Shown: positions 1 through 10,085 of the stretch, in pieces
Layout: each line of letters opens with the position of its first letter
Numbering within the stretch: position 1 is the first letter of the stretch
NCBI GenBank assembly: GCA_022606425.2
Contig: JAHDVF020000897.1
Span: 1 to 64,000 of the forward strand
Length of the DNA stretch: 64,000 nt
Source of the DNA: Lepidostoma basale
Taxonomy: Eukaryota; Arthropoda; Insecta; Trichoptera; Lepidostomatidae
Direction: 5' to 3'
Made by a program: the position numbers and the translations under genes
Notes under the pieces: model-generated
The model's input: only the letters and a program-made list of their open reading frames with translations
What the model was told of the DNA's origin: nothing
Databases searched by the model: none

Positions 1-61
1 CATTTCTGCCTACCCCTCGTTGGAAACGGCGTGATGGTTTGTTGTTGTTGTTGTGTTGTTG
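1..61 (+). mobile_element. LINE-A 3' end with GTT-repeat tail
   Basis: The window opens in the last bases of a LINE-A copy: the conserved GCCTACCCCT block, then GGCGTGATGG, then a run of GTT repeats. The same terminal sequence recurs tens of times in the window on both strands. The rest of this copy lies to the left of the window. Confidence 0.75.
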
Positions 62-319
62 TATGAAATTCATTTATTTATAATAATAAATAATAAGAAT
101 GATAATAATCATAATAATAATTCAAACAGTAATTAGAAGGAACAATCATACATAATATAGAGTCAAAAACGATGAATCCTAATATATTAAAGACGATAAA
201 CATTATAAGGAAGCAGATTACATTAGTAAGAAAAGGACAAAAATGGAAGGTAGTATTAATATTTTTTTGGTAGATTGTATAAAGGAAAAGTTTTTAATGT
301 ACTACATATATACTAAGGG

Positions 320-620
320 GGAATAAGCTGGAATTTGGTTATTTATAACATTCAATTCACGTGCCTTTGCTTTAAAAATTTCTAAATTTTCTAATTTATC
401 ATTTTTTTTTTAAATTGTTTGTTATATGCAAAAAAAATGTGTTTTTGGAATTGAAATGATGGTCAAAATTCACACAATGATTCTGTTTTTGTATTAAATG
501 TTGTGTTCATATAACCTCTTCAAAATGATCGACCCGTCTTTCCAATATACAGGGCATCACAATCCTCACAATTAATCTGGTAGATTCCACTTTGGTTGAA
601 TATATTGTCGCGAAAAAATA
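320..620 (-). mobile_element. Penelope-like element remnant with GIY-YIG endonuclease fragment
   Basis: On the minus strand, bases 600 to about 525 translate to a GIY-YIG nuclease start: SGIYQINCEDC followed by ALYIGKTGRSF, with the paired GIY and YIG tripeptides and the CxxC typical of Penelope-like retroelements. Downstream on the same strand (about 400-320) a stretch reads like the family's C-terminus (LENLEIFKAKARELN), but stop codons interrupt it. It is a dead 3' fragment. The reverse transcriptase portion is not seen nearby. The flanks 62-310 and 640-840 are A/T-rich and show nothing else recognisable. Confidence 0.65.
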
Positions 621-841
621 AAAACACAATTGTGATACATAAAACAAAGTTTTTAATTAACAATTTATAATTCATTTTAAGTAGGTATTAATGCAGGCTT
701 CACGTGAATTATATTCCATTGTAATTCATATTTTTAATTTTGACTTTTGCACATTTCATGAACTTAATTCATTTTAAGTATTAATTGTAATTCAATAAAA
801 AGGTGAATTAAATTTAGCTTATAAGTTAACACAACATTTAT

Positions 842-878
842 TGATTCTGAGGCGGTACGAAGTTCGTCGGGTCAGCTA
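842..878 (+). repeat. Possible Helitron-like 3' terminus
   Basis: The sequence GGCGGTACGAAGTTCG, then TCGGGTCAGCTAGT, carries a small self-complementary CGAAGTTCG core just before CTAG|T. Helitrons end in CTRR and insert before T, so this could be such an end. No Rep/helicase coding sequence or 5' TC terminus was found, so it stays tentative. Confidence 0.25.
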
Positions 879-887
879 GTAATATTA

Positions 888-1180
888 TAAATCAAGAATC
901 AATTGTATCTCAATAGAGACGAAGATGCAAATTGGAAACAGAACATGGTTGATCAAGGTGTTTTCAGGACTTATGACCTGTCATTGGTTGGGTTAAGCGC
1001 ACGCTTTATGTAATACAACATTCCCCATTCCACCTTATTTTTCTTATGACCACCATGTCTGACAATTTTTTTGGAAGTTGTATATATGTTAATCTCCAAC
1101 ACCACCCTTTACATGGTAGTATATTCAATCTACACAATAACGCCATCTATGGAGATTGTATTTTAAGCATTAAGCAGAAG
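888..1180 (+). repeat. Foldback-family repeat, single arm
   Basis: This matches the left arm of the palindrome at 31305-31675 (TATCTCAATAGAGACGAAGA, then a block ending GGTTGGGTTAAGCGCACGC). It continues into interior sequence shared with the copy at 32290-32660 (CGCCATCTATGGAGA). Only one arm is present. From 1180 to 1420 nothing is recognisable. Confidence 0.6.
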
Positions 1181-1423
1181 ATCTTTTTAACGCATTGTGA
1201 AAGGCTACCGCAATTTAGCGCATTGCTAGAAGCCGCCTGGAGATGTCACTCCAATCTATATGCTATAATTTTTTATAAATCGTTTCGTAAGCAATATTTC
1301 AATAAAATATAATGCCCTTGTCAGGCGAAAAATGTCACATCCACAAAATAAAATAAACCTTATAGAAAACGAATATTTTCATCAATATTGAACACAAGTT
1401 ATTTAGTTTGATTTAAAACTCAC

Positions 1424-1567
1424 CATAAGTAGCATAGTTCCCGTGTCCATGACCGTAACCGTGTGCGTTATATCCTTGCGGACTACCAACTCGGCTGTGC
1501 GACCAGTATTGTGGTGGTATATCCTCTTCTGATACGCCGAGATGCTCTATCGGACTAGGGACGCCAT
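1424..1567 (-). CDS. Unknown host gene, second coding exon
   Basis: This 144-nt exon is bounded on the minus strand by a CAATAG acceptor and a TATG|GTGAGT donor, and is open in one frame. It encodes PSPIEHLGVSEEDIPPQYW, then a Gly/His/Tyr-rich stretch (NAHGYGHGHGNYATYG). Its entry phase (one base carried over) matches the donor of the exon at 8931-9093: the joining codon is G+AT, giving Asp. It also leaves in phase 1, so the gene continues left of the window. I do not recognise the protein. The low-complexity Gly-His-Tyr tail suggests a disordered segment, not an enzyme domain. Confidence 0.6.
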
Positions 1568-1673
1568 CTATTGACAATTAAGTAAAGTTTTAACACAGTG
1601 GAACCTGGATAATTGGCATTCCAAGGGACCAGGCATACAATGGTCAATTAACCAGGTTTTACTATTATCCAAG

Positions 1674-1872
1674 GTATTATGAACAAAATTATGAAAGGAT
1701 CGCTGCATTGGTTCGGACATATGAAACGCATGGATGGAGAAAGAATGGTTAAGAAAGTACACGTTAATGATGTAAATGGGGTACGAAGTCGAGGCAGGAA
1801 AACATGGCATGACAAAATCAATCAAATTTTAAAGGTTGGTCATGTTAGAAGTCGGAGGAATCGACGTGTATG
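1674..1872 (+). mobile_element. LINE-A C-terminal fragment
   Basis: It encodes [19 protein letters not shown], then a shortened RGRKTWHDKINQ motif, the hallmark C-terminus of LINE-A. It is truncated at both ends and abuts a LINE-B fragment. The A/T-rich bases 1600-1673 between the exon and this fragment show nothing. Confidence 0.75.
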
Positions 1873-2137
1873 AACCTGCGTTGTATGCGACAACGCCGAC
1901 ATCAATTGTTCTTTACTCCGTCACGCAGAACCAACCTGCCTTTGGTGATGTCAGTAGGAAGAGCAATTTGGACGTTGAATCTAATCATCTCGGATTTGGA
2001 CATTTTCAGTGTCAGGGAGGCAGTTTTCATAAAAAAAATATTGCAAATTCTAGAAAGAGTACTGCCTCACTGACTTCGACATATTTGGATTTCTTCTGAT
2101 ATGTATGATTATTTTGGTCTAATGTTGTTTTGTTTTA
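1873..2137 (+). mobile_element. LINE-B C-terminal and 3'UTR fragment
   Basis: It encodes LRQRRHQLFFTPSRRTNLPL, then VMSVGRAIW and a terminal ILERVLPH, the same C-terminus as the longer LINE-B copies at 41490 and 54090. The 3'UTR (TGACTTCGACATATTTGG) is shared with 42896-43060. Confidence 0.7.
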
Positions 2138-2848
2138 TTTAACTAACTAACTAACCATCACGCCATTTCCCCAGAGAGGTAGGCAGAGAGGATGGATCGC
2201 CACACTGGCCTGTCCTGGCACACCTCTCGGGCTTCCTCCACATTCATACATCGCACCATGCATTCATACATCGTACCATGCACGCACGTCGATTATTCCG
2301 ACTTCGAATGTGGCCGCCTTTTAGTAATTGATTAATTTGGTCATGCCATGTTTTCCTCGGTCGTCCTCGGCCTCTTTTTCCACTCACGCTGCTTGTGTAC
2401 AACTTTTTAACCATTCTACTCTCATCCATTCGTTCCATATGTCCAAACCATCTCAGGGATCCTTTTTTAATTTTATCCATGATGCAGTCATCTGCCTTAC
2501 ATTTCTTTCTTACTTCATCGTTCGGTATTCTATCATACAACGTTTTCCCGCACATTCTTCTTAGTGATCTCATTTCTACGGCGTTTATCCTTCTTTTTCC
2601 AGCTCCAAACTTCACTTCCATACATGAGGGTTGGCACTAGAACTCCATTGTGTACTGCCATCTTTGCTTCTGTAGATATATTTCTATTTGCAGTAATGAC
2701 TTTGAGTGTGCCATTTATTTTATTCCCAGCACCAACCCTCCTTTCGATGTCTTTCTCCATTTTTCCGTCTCTTGTAAACATGCTTCCCAGATACGTAAAT
2801 TCAGTAACTTGCTCCAATTTCTCGCCCATCGCACTTATATCACAAATC
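2138..2848 (-). mobile_element. LINE-A copy, 3' part (interrupted by Jockey)
   Basis: Minus-strand LINE-A with its TAAC-repeat tail at 2140. The coding remnant includes [37 protein letters not shown] and [15 protein letters not shown]. The copy is split: its 5' continuation is 7791-7925, and the gap is filled by the Jockey element. The 12 bases ATATCACAAATC at 2837-2848 recur at 7791-7802 as the target duplication. Confidence 0.85.
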
Positions 2849-2948
2849 TGGACTTGGATCTTCTGGCTTACAGAGGTTTAGCTCATGTGGCTATTCCTCT
2901 TACGTCTGATGGGAACATTGTTGGAAGGTGATTTGGTGGGTTGTTAGT

Positions 2949-4652
2949 TTATTCGGGGGCATGATTTGTGTGGCCCGGAGTGTTCCTCTGAAGGAGAATC
3001 GATTTTTGGCGCTTGTGGCGGCTGGAAGTGTTTGGGTCGTAATTAGAGAGATCTTTTATTGTGGGGTTGGGATGTGAAGGGAGTCCTTTGTAAAAACGTT
3101 CGGCAAGTTTCAGAATGAATTCATCTATCATCGGGATTCCCGATTCTAGGTGCAGTTGTGTAATCCTGGTCCATGAAGGCGCACCAAGCGATAAACGGAT
3201 AGCCTTATTTTGCAGGATTTGGAGTTTTTGTATGTGACTCGAAGCTGCATAGCCCCAGATTGGGGCTGCATAAGTGAAGATCGGCCTTATAACCGTTTTG
3301 TATATCAGGAGTTTATTGTCGATGCTTAGTTTACTGTTTCTAGCTAACATTGGGTAGAGGGCTGAGATTGCTTTTGACGCGGCTTTGACTTTATTTGTAA
3401 TGTGTGGCCTCCATGTCAGCTTAGAATCTAAGGTTACCCCAAGGTATTTGATTGTTTTGGTCCAAGGAACGTCTTGGCCGAACATTTTTATGTTGGGAAT
3501 GTTTGGAGGAATGTGTCTTTTACTGAAAAGGGTCGCTGCGCTTTTACTCGGATTGATGGTAATGCGCCAGTTTCTGCACCACACCTCTAGCACATCGGCC
3601 TGTTTTTGCACCCTGCGGGTCGCGAGAAGCGGCCTTTTAGCACTGGAGATGATGCCCGTATCGTCAGCGAATTGGGCAATGTGGGTGTTCTGATCTCGGG
3701 GAAGAGGGATATCACTGCAGTAGATGTTAAACAGAGTAGGAGCCATTACTGAACCTTGGGGAACTCCTGCTCTGATAGGGCGTACAAGGGATTTGGCCTT
3801 GTTGATTTTGACGCTGAAAAGGCGATCGGACAGAAAGCTGGCTATGAGTTGAATCATAGGCAGAGGGATGTTTGCTTTTCCCATTTTGTATAACAGGCCG
3901 GTGTGCCAGACGCGGTCGAATGCTTTACTGACATCTAGGGAAAAGAAAGTGGTGAATTTGCGCGTGTTAAAGTTTGTGGCAATAAGTTCAACTACACGAA
4001 GTAGCTGATGTTGTGTGGAGTGTTGAGCACGGAAACCGTGTTGAAAATCTGGAATGGTACTCTGTTCGTGAAGTGTTGTTTTGAGTCTTGATTGTATGAG
4101 TTTTTCCAACAATTTACCAGTGCAAGGAAGAAGACGAATTGGTCTATGATTTGAAGGAGCTGTTGGGTCCTTGCCTGGCTTGGGAAGAAGGATAACGTCT
4201 GCGATTTTGTAGGGTTTCGGGAAGTATCGGAGTCTAAGGGATGCGTTGAAGATCGCTGTCAGGGCACAGATGCCTTTGAGAGGGAGAGATTTGAGAATTT
4301 TGTTAGATATTGAGTCAGGACCTGGTGATTTGTGGGTATTAAGATATTTTATTTGTTGTTTCACCTCTCTAGGTGAGGTGAATGGGATCGGTGGGGATGA
4401 AGGAGTTTTGGCTAAGAGTTGTGAAACGTGAGATTCGATCGAGGCCACGAATAATGGATTGTCATGTTCGTTATTTGTCGTGACTTGATCTTCTAGGCTC
4501 GATGCAAATGTTTCTGCCCTGTCGGCGTCGGAGTACACTAATCCATTTGGACCTTGTAACGGTGTGATTCTTGAGTGGGGTTTGCGAAGATTTTTGGATG
4601 ATTTCCAGAAGGCTGTCTTGTCGTCATCGTTTAATGACTCTAGATAATCCAT
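2949..4652 (-). pseudogene. Jockey ORF2, reverse transcriptase part
   Basis: This 567-residue open frame holds the whole reverse transcriptase of a non-LTR retrotransposon. In order: HKSPGPDSISNKIL (about 107-120), NHRPIRLLPCTGKLLEKL (168-185), the SLDVSKAFDRVWH block with the first catalytic Asp (238-250), AGVPQGSVMAPTLFNIY (295-311) and the catalytic FADDT box (328-332), then the thumb motif IKYLGVTLDSKLTW. The frame stays open upstream of the first Met, through a basic stretch (RHKNTIRKRWQKY) to about 4845. There a single-base shift separates it from the endonuclease frame. It is therefore one half of a broken ORF2 and not a separate gene. The enzyme copies its own RNA at a nicked chromosomal target. 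Confidence 0.92.
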
Positions 4653-4755
4653 CCAGCGGTCATTGTGTAAGTCGGTGATGGCTTTTTTGACGACAATGTT
4701 TAGTTTGTTGAGAAGTGTTTTATCCTGAGGTTGTCGATATTTTTGCCATCTTTTT

Positions 4756-5676
4756 CTAATGGTATTTTTGTGGCGTATTATCTGTTGGATATCGGCAGGT
4801 AGATTTGGTCTGTATATGTCGTTGTCGAGCAGTCTGTAGGATAAATGTCATTTCATTCGTGACCTGATCGAGAGATTCTGGGTCTGGAATTTTTGTTGGG
4901 ATTTTGATCATTTCGTGGATGATTTCGGGAAGAGAATACCAATTAATTTTATTTCTGGTGGGGAAATGGGGGTCACGGTGGAATGGTTCATCAGAGATGT
5001 AGATAAGTATAGGGATATGATCAGAGGATAGTTCGTCTACTACCTGTAGGGTGAGAGGGAGGGTAAATTTTTTAGTCATGACAATATCGATGACGTCCGG
5101 GGAATGTTTTGGATTTTTATTGAAAATTGTCGGAGTATCGGGAGCTGTGATGAACATGTCTGGTCGATTTTGGAAATAGTCGAAAAGATCTTTGCCTTTC
5201 TTATTATCTTTGAAACTGTGCCAGGCGCCATGTTTGGAATTTAGGTCTCCAGCTAGGACTGTGGGAATGTTTTCGAAGAAAATATCGTCCAGTTCTATTG
5301 GAGTGAATCGTCTACGAGGTGGAGAGTAGGCGGAAATGAATTTAAGGGGACCAGAATTTTTTGTTTGTATCACTATAGCAGTGGTTTCAATATTTATGTT
5401 AGAAGGTGTTGTTGAGGAGCAATGCTGGAGGGATTTTTTTATTAGGATTGCTGTACCACCTCCTTTGTTATTAAGGCGGTCGGTTCGGTAGGTGAGGTAA
5501 TTAGGGATAGAGTAGCGAAGGCTAGGTTTAAGCCACGTTTCTGTGACAAGAAGAATGTCAAGGTTGTAGGTCGAGAGGAAGTGTTCTACCTCCAGGCGGT
5601 GTGATCGCAGGGTAACACCCGCGTTCCAAAATGCCACTTGGAGGTTGGTTGGTAGGGTAGGTGTAGGGTTAGACAT
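4756..5676 (-). pseudogene. Jockey ORF2, endonuclease part
   Basis: The N-terminal 306 residues are an apurinic-type (exonuclease-endonuclease-phosphatase) domain that nicks target DNA. Visible motifs are LQVAFWNAGV near the start (about 12), LLVTETWLKP with the metal-binding Glu (about 42), AGDLNSKHGAWHSF (about 142), DVIDIVMTK (about 194) and the terminal SSDHIPIL with the catalytic Asp-His (about 218). The frame runs past the real junction and stops after DNTPQKYH. The reverse transcriptase frame takes over from about 4845, so a one-nucleotide insertion or deletion near there broke a single long ORF2. Its start overlaps the end of ORF1 by 8 bp. Confidence 0.9.
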
Positions 5677-7344
5677 TATATGGGTTGATGGCGTTGAAGG
5701 TGACAGTCTTTCTTAGCTCATTAACCAAGCTTGAAAAACCTTGGATTAGTGCATGGAAAGGATCAATTTGTGGAGGGAAAATTTGTGGAATCGATGTTTG
5801 TGTGGGGGGGCTAGTTGATGCGGCTATCTTGGCATATGAAGGCGCTGGCCATTGTGTGTTCACGAAGGCAGGGGTACTTATTATTTTAGATGGTGATGGC
5901 TGAGGGTTTGTTTGTCCGCAAGGCTGGTTTTTTTTCGGGTGCTTTGGACACCCACTGAAGTTGGCTGGGTGTGACCCTGCGCATAGGGCGCATTTGGCCG
6001 GAGTATTGGGAGATTTTGTGCAGGTGGAGGTGTGGTGCTTCTGTCCGCACTTCACGCACCTCGGATCAGCGTGGCAGCCCGAAGTTGCGTGACCGAACTG
6101 TTGACAGTTGAAGCACTGGCTGGATTTTGTTTTAGAGTGGGGTGACTCCACCCGCACCCTAAATTTGTCGACCTCTTGGAGGTCGGAAAATATTTTTTTG
6201 CCTTGATCCGATCGCTCCAGGTCGACCATCATCATGGCGATGGGTCGCCTTTCGGGACCGGCTTTCATTCTCTGGACTTTAAGAATGGGAAACCCTAGTT
6301 CCTTGAGCTGGTTGTGGAATTGGGTCGTGGAGACCCATTCGGGAACATCTCGAATGACAGCTTTTAGTGGCTTATCGCCATTCAATCTAAAGGAATGGAA
6401 TTTTTCACCTCGCTCAATCAGGAGTTTGGTGGCCATTGTGTGGGCGAGGGCGGATTTGGGAGTTATATTGATACAGTCCTTTGTGTTTTTGGCGACGAAG
6501 TCAACACCATTTTCGATCAGGGCTGCGTTGATGGAAGGCCAGTTGATGTTGGCCTTGTAAATTATGATTGGAGGCACTCTCGTTATTTTCGAGAGAAAGT
6601 CTGATGGGAGAGAAGAGGAAGAGGAAGGGGGAGGAGAGGAAGTGGAAGGGAGAGAAGATGAAGTGGAAGGGAGAGAAGAGGAAGTGGAAGGGGAAGTGGA
6701 AGGGAGAGAAGAGGAAGTGGAAGGGAAGTGGAAGGAAGAGGAGAGGGAGTGGGAGATATAATCGTGTGAGAAGAAATTTTGTTTGGCGAAGTGTGGAAGG
6801 GGCTTTCAGGTGAAGAATTTTGGTCATGGAAGGCAGATGTTTTTCGTTTCCGATTGTTTGTTGCCGTTTCCCATTCCATAGAATGATCAGAGGTTGGTGG
6901 GGGTGAGCACGATCTTGATTGGACAAGGTGTTTGGTGGGAGTGGAGATGGTGCTGGTAATTGTGGGAGATAGTGAGTTGGTCACAATTTTTTTGGCCGTA
7001 TCGTTTGCGGAGAAGGAGGCGGAGGGCGCGGGAGTAGTAGAAGGCGTAATAACTGAATGGTTGTTAATGGAGGGGCCATTGATGGAGACTTGAGATTTCT
7101 CATTAACTGAAGAGTGGGATAAAGGGGGTCTTATGTCAGGCAAGGATGCCAACATTTCTCGGTAGATAGGGTGATTGTACGACACTGAATGTCCCTCCTC
7201 GATAACATCCTCCCTCTCGAGAGAGCGAAGGAGAATCTCGCCGAGGACCTGAACATCGGTATTTTTCATTTTGCGTTTCTCTGTTATTAGTTTTATAAAT
7301 TTGTTCAGTTCGTCCATGTCAGTTGCGCTAATTTTTTTATGCAT
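5669..7344 (-). pseudogene. Jockey ORF1 (nucleic-acid-binding Gag-like protein), frameshifted
   Basis: ORF1 makes the RNA-binding particle protein. The start at 7344 gives a Lys-rich N-terminus, then a Ser/Thr/Pro-rich linker. The frame is lost in a purine microsatellite (6606-6757) that translates as a Leu/Pro repeat. From about 6600 down to 5669 the second frame carries a conserved domain (NGDKPLKAVIRDVPEW) and three CCHC knuckles: CFNCQQFGHATSGC, CVKCGQKHHTSTC and CALCAGSHPANFSGC. The second frame is open upstream of its first Met, which supports one ORF1 split by a repeat-length change and not two genes. Confidence 0.88.
6606..6757. repeat. GA-rich microsatellite/minisatellite inside Jockey ORF1
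   Basis: It is a tandem purine tract built from GGAAGTGGAAGGGAGAGAA-type units. It is coding in ORF1 (Leu/Pro repeats on the minus strand) and contains the frame break. Replication slippage is the natural explanation. Confidence 0.85.
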
Positions 7345-7790
7345 TTTGAGACACTGGTATACTGTTATGGATATGGAATGTGAGTGATAGCGTATGTGAT
7401 GAGGTAATGCGAGTGTTTGGATGGTGGAATGGATCAGGCACAGAGTAGACTGTTATTTCACTGATTGTCACTTCACTCGCGATGTACGTTTCAAGATGGC
7501 GGGCAAGATGGCGACCGAGCGGTCGGCCAAGCAAGTGCCAGCACAGGAACGAAGTTGTGAAACAAGATGGCGGTGACTTAAAAACTATTGCACAACAGTT
7601 TGAGAACACATTATTGTACGAATTTTAGGCATGGAACGATTATTAAAACACAATTTAACACTAACAATACGTATTAGAAAAACTTAGGAACAGAATAAAC
7701 GTAACTGAATACTGGAAGCTCAGTTATATCTGAGAAAACGTGGAGCGTAACGCAGTGACACTAACGTGATTAATGGCGGACGTGTGAATG

Positions 7791-7925
7791 ATATCACAAA
7801 TCGTCATACATTCTTCTTTCTCGAAAACCATCACTTTAGATTTAGACACATTCATCACCAAGTCACTCTTCTTGCTTGCTTCATACATCCTTGCCACTAA
7901 GACTTGCAAATTGTCTTGTTTTATT
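7791..7925 (-). mobile_element. LINE-A copy, 5' continuation of the 2138-2848 fragment
   Basis: After the 12-bp duplication the LINE-A reading resumes (MNVSKSKVMVFEKEECMTIC on the minus strand), identical in order to the uninterrupted copy at 15640-15760. It ends near 7925 against the LINE-B-type 3'UTR. Confidence 0.85.
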
Positions 7926-8030
7926 TTATCTTTGTAATACCATTTTGTGTCCAAATGAGTCGCCTAAATGTTTTATCGTTTGTAATGTCTCATTTGTGTA
8001 TAATGTATAAATAAATAAATTAATTAATTA
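7926..8030 (+). mobile_element. LINE-B 3'UTR fragment
   Basis: The segment around TGTGTCCAAATGAGTCGCC up to the ATAAATAAATAAATTAATTA tail also occurs at 42968-43060, where it follows LINE-B coding sequence. Confidence 0.6.
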
Positions 8031-8912
8031 ATGTGGAGGAAGCTAGAGAGGTGTGCCAGGATAGAGTAGTGTGGCGGTCCATTCTCTCTGCCTACCCCTG
8101 CGGGGAAACGGCGAGATGGTTTGTTTGTACAATTATCCAGTTTTTCGTATATTCATGTCCAGGTTGTGCTTTGGTTTTTTAACCAGGTTTTGTAACCAGA
8201 TTAACAGAAAAGGAATAAAAACAATTCATGGATTGATGCATAAAACAAACAATAAAAGTTAAATAACAACAACAACAACAATAAACCATCACGCCATATC
8301 TCCGAAGGGGTAGGCAGAGAGAATTGACCGCCACACTACTCTATCCATACACACCTCTCTAACTTCCTTCACATTCATACACGCACGGCGAATCCTCCGG
8401 CTTCTAACATGACCAACCTTTAAAATAACTAGCTAACTAACTAACCATCACACCGTCTCCCCGGAGGGGTACGCAGAAAGAATGGAACGCCACACTGTTC
8501 TGTCCTGACATACTTCTATCGATTCCTCTGCATTCATACATCTTGTCATGTACGCACGTCGATTTCTCCGACTCCTCACGTGACCGATATTTAATATTTG
8601 ATTGATTTGATCATACCACTTCGGTCTTCCTTTATTTCTAGCTCCGTTCACGCCGTTTACATATACCTTCTTCACCATTCTGTCACCTTAATGACCCTTT
8701 CATTATTTTGTTCATAACACTTTCATAACAGCGTGGCGTTCCATTCTTTCTGCCTACCCCTCCGCGGAGACGGTGTGATGGTAAGTTAGTTTGTTAGTTA
8801 GTTAGAATAAAAGACGAGCGTGCGTGTCAGGATAGAACAGTGTGGCGGTCCATCCTCTCTGCTTACCACTCCGGAAAAAAGGCGTGATTGTTAGTTAGTT
8901 AGTTAGTTCAAT
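8031..8912. mobile_element. Cluster of five LINE-A 3' ends in mixed orientation
   Basis: Five truncated LINE-A 3' ends lie next to one another: plus at 8031-8125 (GTTT tail), minus at 8263-8430 (TTG/AAC tail), minus at 8431-8720 (TAAC tail), plus at 8728-8812 and plus at 8815-8912 (both GTTA tails). Bases 8126-8262 between them are A/T-rich and show no match. The cluster sits immediately downstream of the donor of the host exon at 8931-9093. Confidence 0.75.
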
Positions 8913-8930
8913 ATGAATAATATATCTTAC

Positions 8931-9093
8931 CGTGACAATGCATTTCTCTGTAATGCGGTCTGCTGTTACAGAAGTACTGCTGGCCGTAACATTCCATCTC
9001 AATGGGGCCTTCTTCCGGGGAGCATGACTCGTAGCTGGACATCTTATCCAAGGTTTGCATCATTGCACATCTTCCGAAACAGCATCCGCACAT
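8931..9093 (-). CDS. Unknown host gene, first coding exon (Cys-rich N-terminus)
   Basis: The chosen ATG at 9093-9091 gives MCGCCFGRCAMMQTLDKM, then SCSPEEGPIEMECYGQQYF and PHYREMHCH, ending at a clear donor CACG|GTAAGA. The frame is closed by a stop about 45 bases upstream of this ATG. The donor phase (one base) matches the acceptor at 1567, so the two exons encode about 102 residues before leaving the window. Six cysteines fall in the first 30 residues. A Cys cluster right after Met could be lipidated or bind metal, but that is inference. I do not recognise the family. If the two exons are adjacent, the intron is about 7.4 kb and holds the Jockey insertion. A GTG or other upstream start is less likely. 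Confidence 0.55.
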
Positions 9094-9215
9094 CAAGCAC
9101 TTCACTTCACACTTATAACCACATTTTTCACTTCAAAATGGCAGTCAAAAATATAACTTCTTTCCTGAAATATGATTCCACATTAAAGATTTCATTTTTA
9201 TTAAAAATTTTGTTT

Positions 9216-9475
9216 TTGAACTAACTAACTAACTAACCATCACGCCGTCTCCCCGAAAGGGTAGGCAGAAAGAATGGACTGTCACACTTTTACTGATGCG
9301 GCACTCCATCCTTCTCTTTTCGCCCCGCGGGAGACACGGTGTGATGGTTGCGAACCTCATCGCCACCAATAGGCATCTCCCGCGCACACTTCGATCGTCC
9401 CAACACCCACAAAATAAATCTAAAACAAATAATATAAAATACAATGATATAAAATAAAGTAACAAAATAAAAATA
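9216..9475 (-). mobile_element. LINE-A 3' end plus a second LINE-like 3' fragment
   Basis: 9216-9300 is a LINE-A 3' end with TAAC repeats. 9300-9475 carries another terminal-looking block (CCCGCGGGAGACACGGTG, then GCGAACCTCATCGCCACC) of a family not otherwise present in the window. Confidence 0.5.
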
Positions 9476-9564
9476 ATTTAACACAAAATGTTCTTTTTAG
9501 ATGGTGCACATATTGTCTATTTAATTTATGTTCCACGTATTCGCCGTTTTATTGTTTTTTTGTT

Positions 9565-9841
9565 GTTTTTGAACTAACTAACGAACTAACTAACTAACCA
9601 ACACGCCATTTCCCCGGAGGGGTAGGCAGAGAGGATGGATCGCCACACTGGCCTGTCCTGGCACACCTCTCGGGCTTCCTCCACATTCATACATCGCACC
9701 ATGCACGCACGTCGATTATTCCGACTTCGAATGTGGCCGCCTTTTAGTAATTGGTTAATTTGGTCGTGCCATGTTTTCCTCGGTCGTCCTCGGCTTCTTT
9801 TCCCACTCACGCTGCTTGTGTACAACTTTTTAACCATTCTA
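9565..9841 (-). mobile_element. LINE-A C-terminal fragment with TAAC tail
   Basis: It encodes [20 protein letters not shown], then SRNNRRACMVRCMNVEEA and the terminal [12 protein letters not shown] on the minus strand. The tail is several TAAC units at 9570-9598. It is truncated at about 9841. Confidence 0.85.
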
Positions 9842-9879
9842 CTCTCTTGTTTTTTAATGTATACAAATACTGGATTTTA

Positions 9880-10085
9880 TCCATTGCGGGTTAATAATTT
9901 AAGGATAAATTGTTTCTCAATAGAGACGAAGATGTGGTGATCGTAAGAAGAGCGGAATGGGGAATAAAGCGATCGCTTAACCCAACCAATGACAGGTCAT
10001 AAGACCTGTGAACGCCTCGACCACCATATTCTGTTTCCAAAACAATTTACATCTTCGTCTCTATTGAGATACAATTATTTTTATT
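9880..10085. repeat. Foldback-family repeat, deleted palindrome
   Basis: Both ends are present as an inverted pair (TCTCAATAGAGACGAAGATG at 9910 and its complement at 10050-10070), but the interior is largely deleted. It contains the family's GCTTAACCCAACCAATGACA block. Confidence 0.65.

Larger units (their letters stand above)
2849..7790 (-). mobile_element. Jockey-type LINE, nearly complete, with target site duplication
   Basis: This 4,942-bp element is flanked by the perfect 12-bp duplication ATATCACAAATC (2837-2848 and 7791-7802) inside a LINE-A copy whose two halves rejoin cleanly. Read on the minus strand it has about 446 bp of 5'UTR (7790-7345), ORF1 with zinc knuckles (7344-5669), ORF2 with endonuclease then reverse transcriptase (5676-2949), and about 100 bp of 3'UTR without an obvious poly-A. 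ORF1 and ORF2 overlap by 8 bp, as is usual in the Jockey clade. Two frame breaks, one in each ORF, make the copy inactive, but otherwise it is little decayed, so the insertion is probably recent. It lies in the intron of the minus-strand host gene, in the same orientation as that gene. Confidence 0.93.

Noticed and set aside
1046..1312. 88-codon plus-strand frame
   Set aside because: Lies in the foldback repeat and adjoining A/T-rich DNA, no conserved motif, not seen in the other family copy.
6564..6813. Plus-strand Glu/Lys/Arg-rich frames
   Set aside because: They are antisense readings of the purine repeat in Jockey ORF1.
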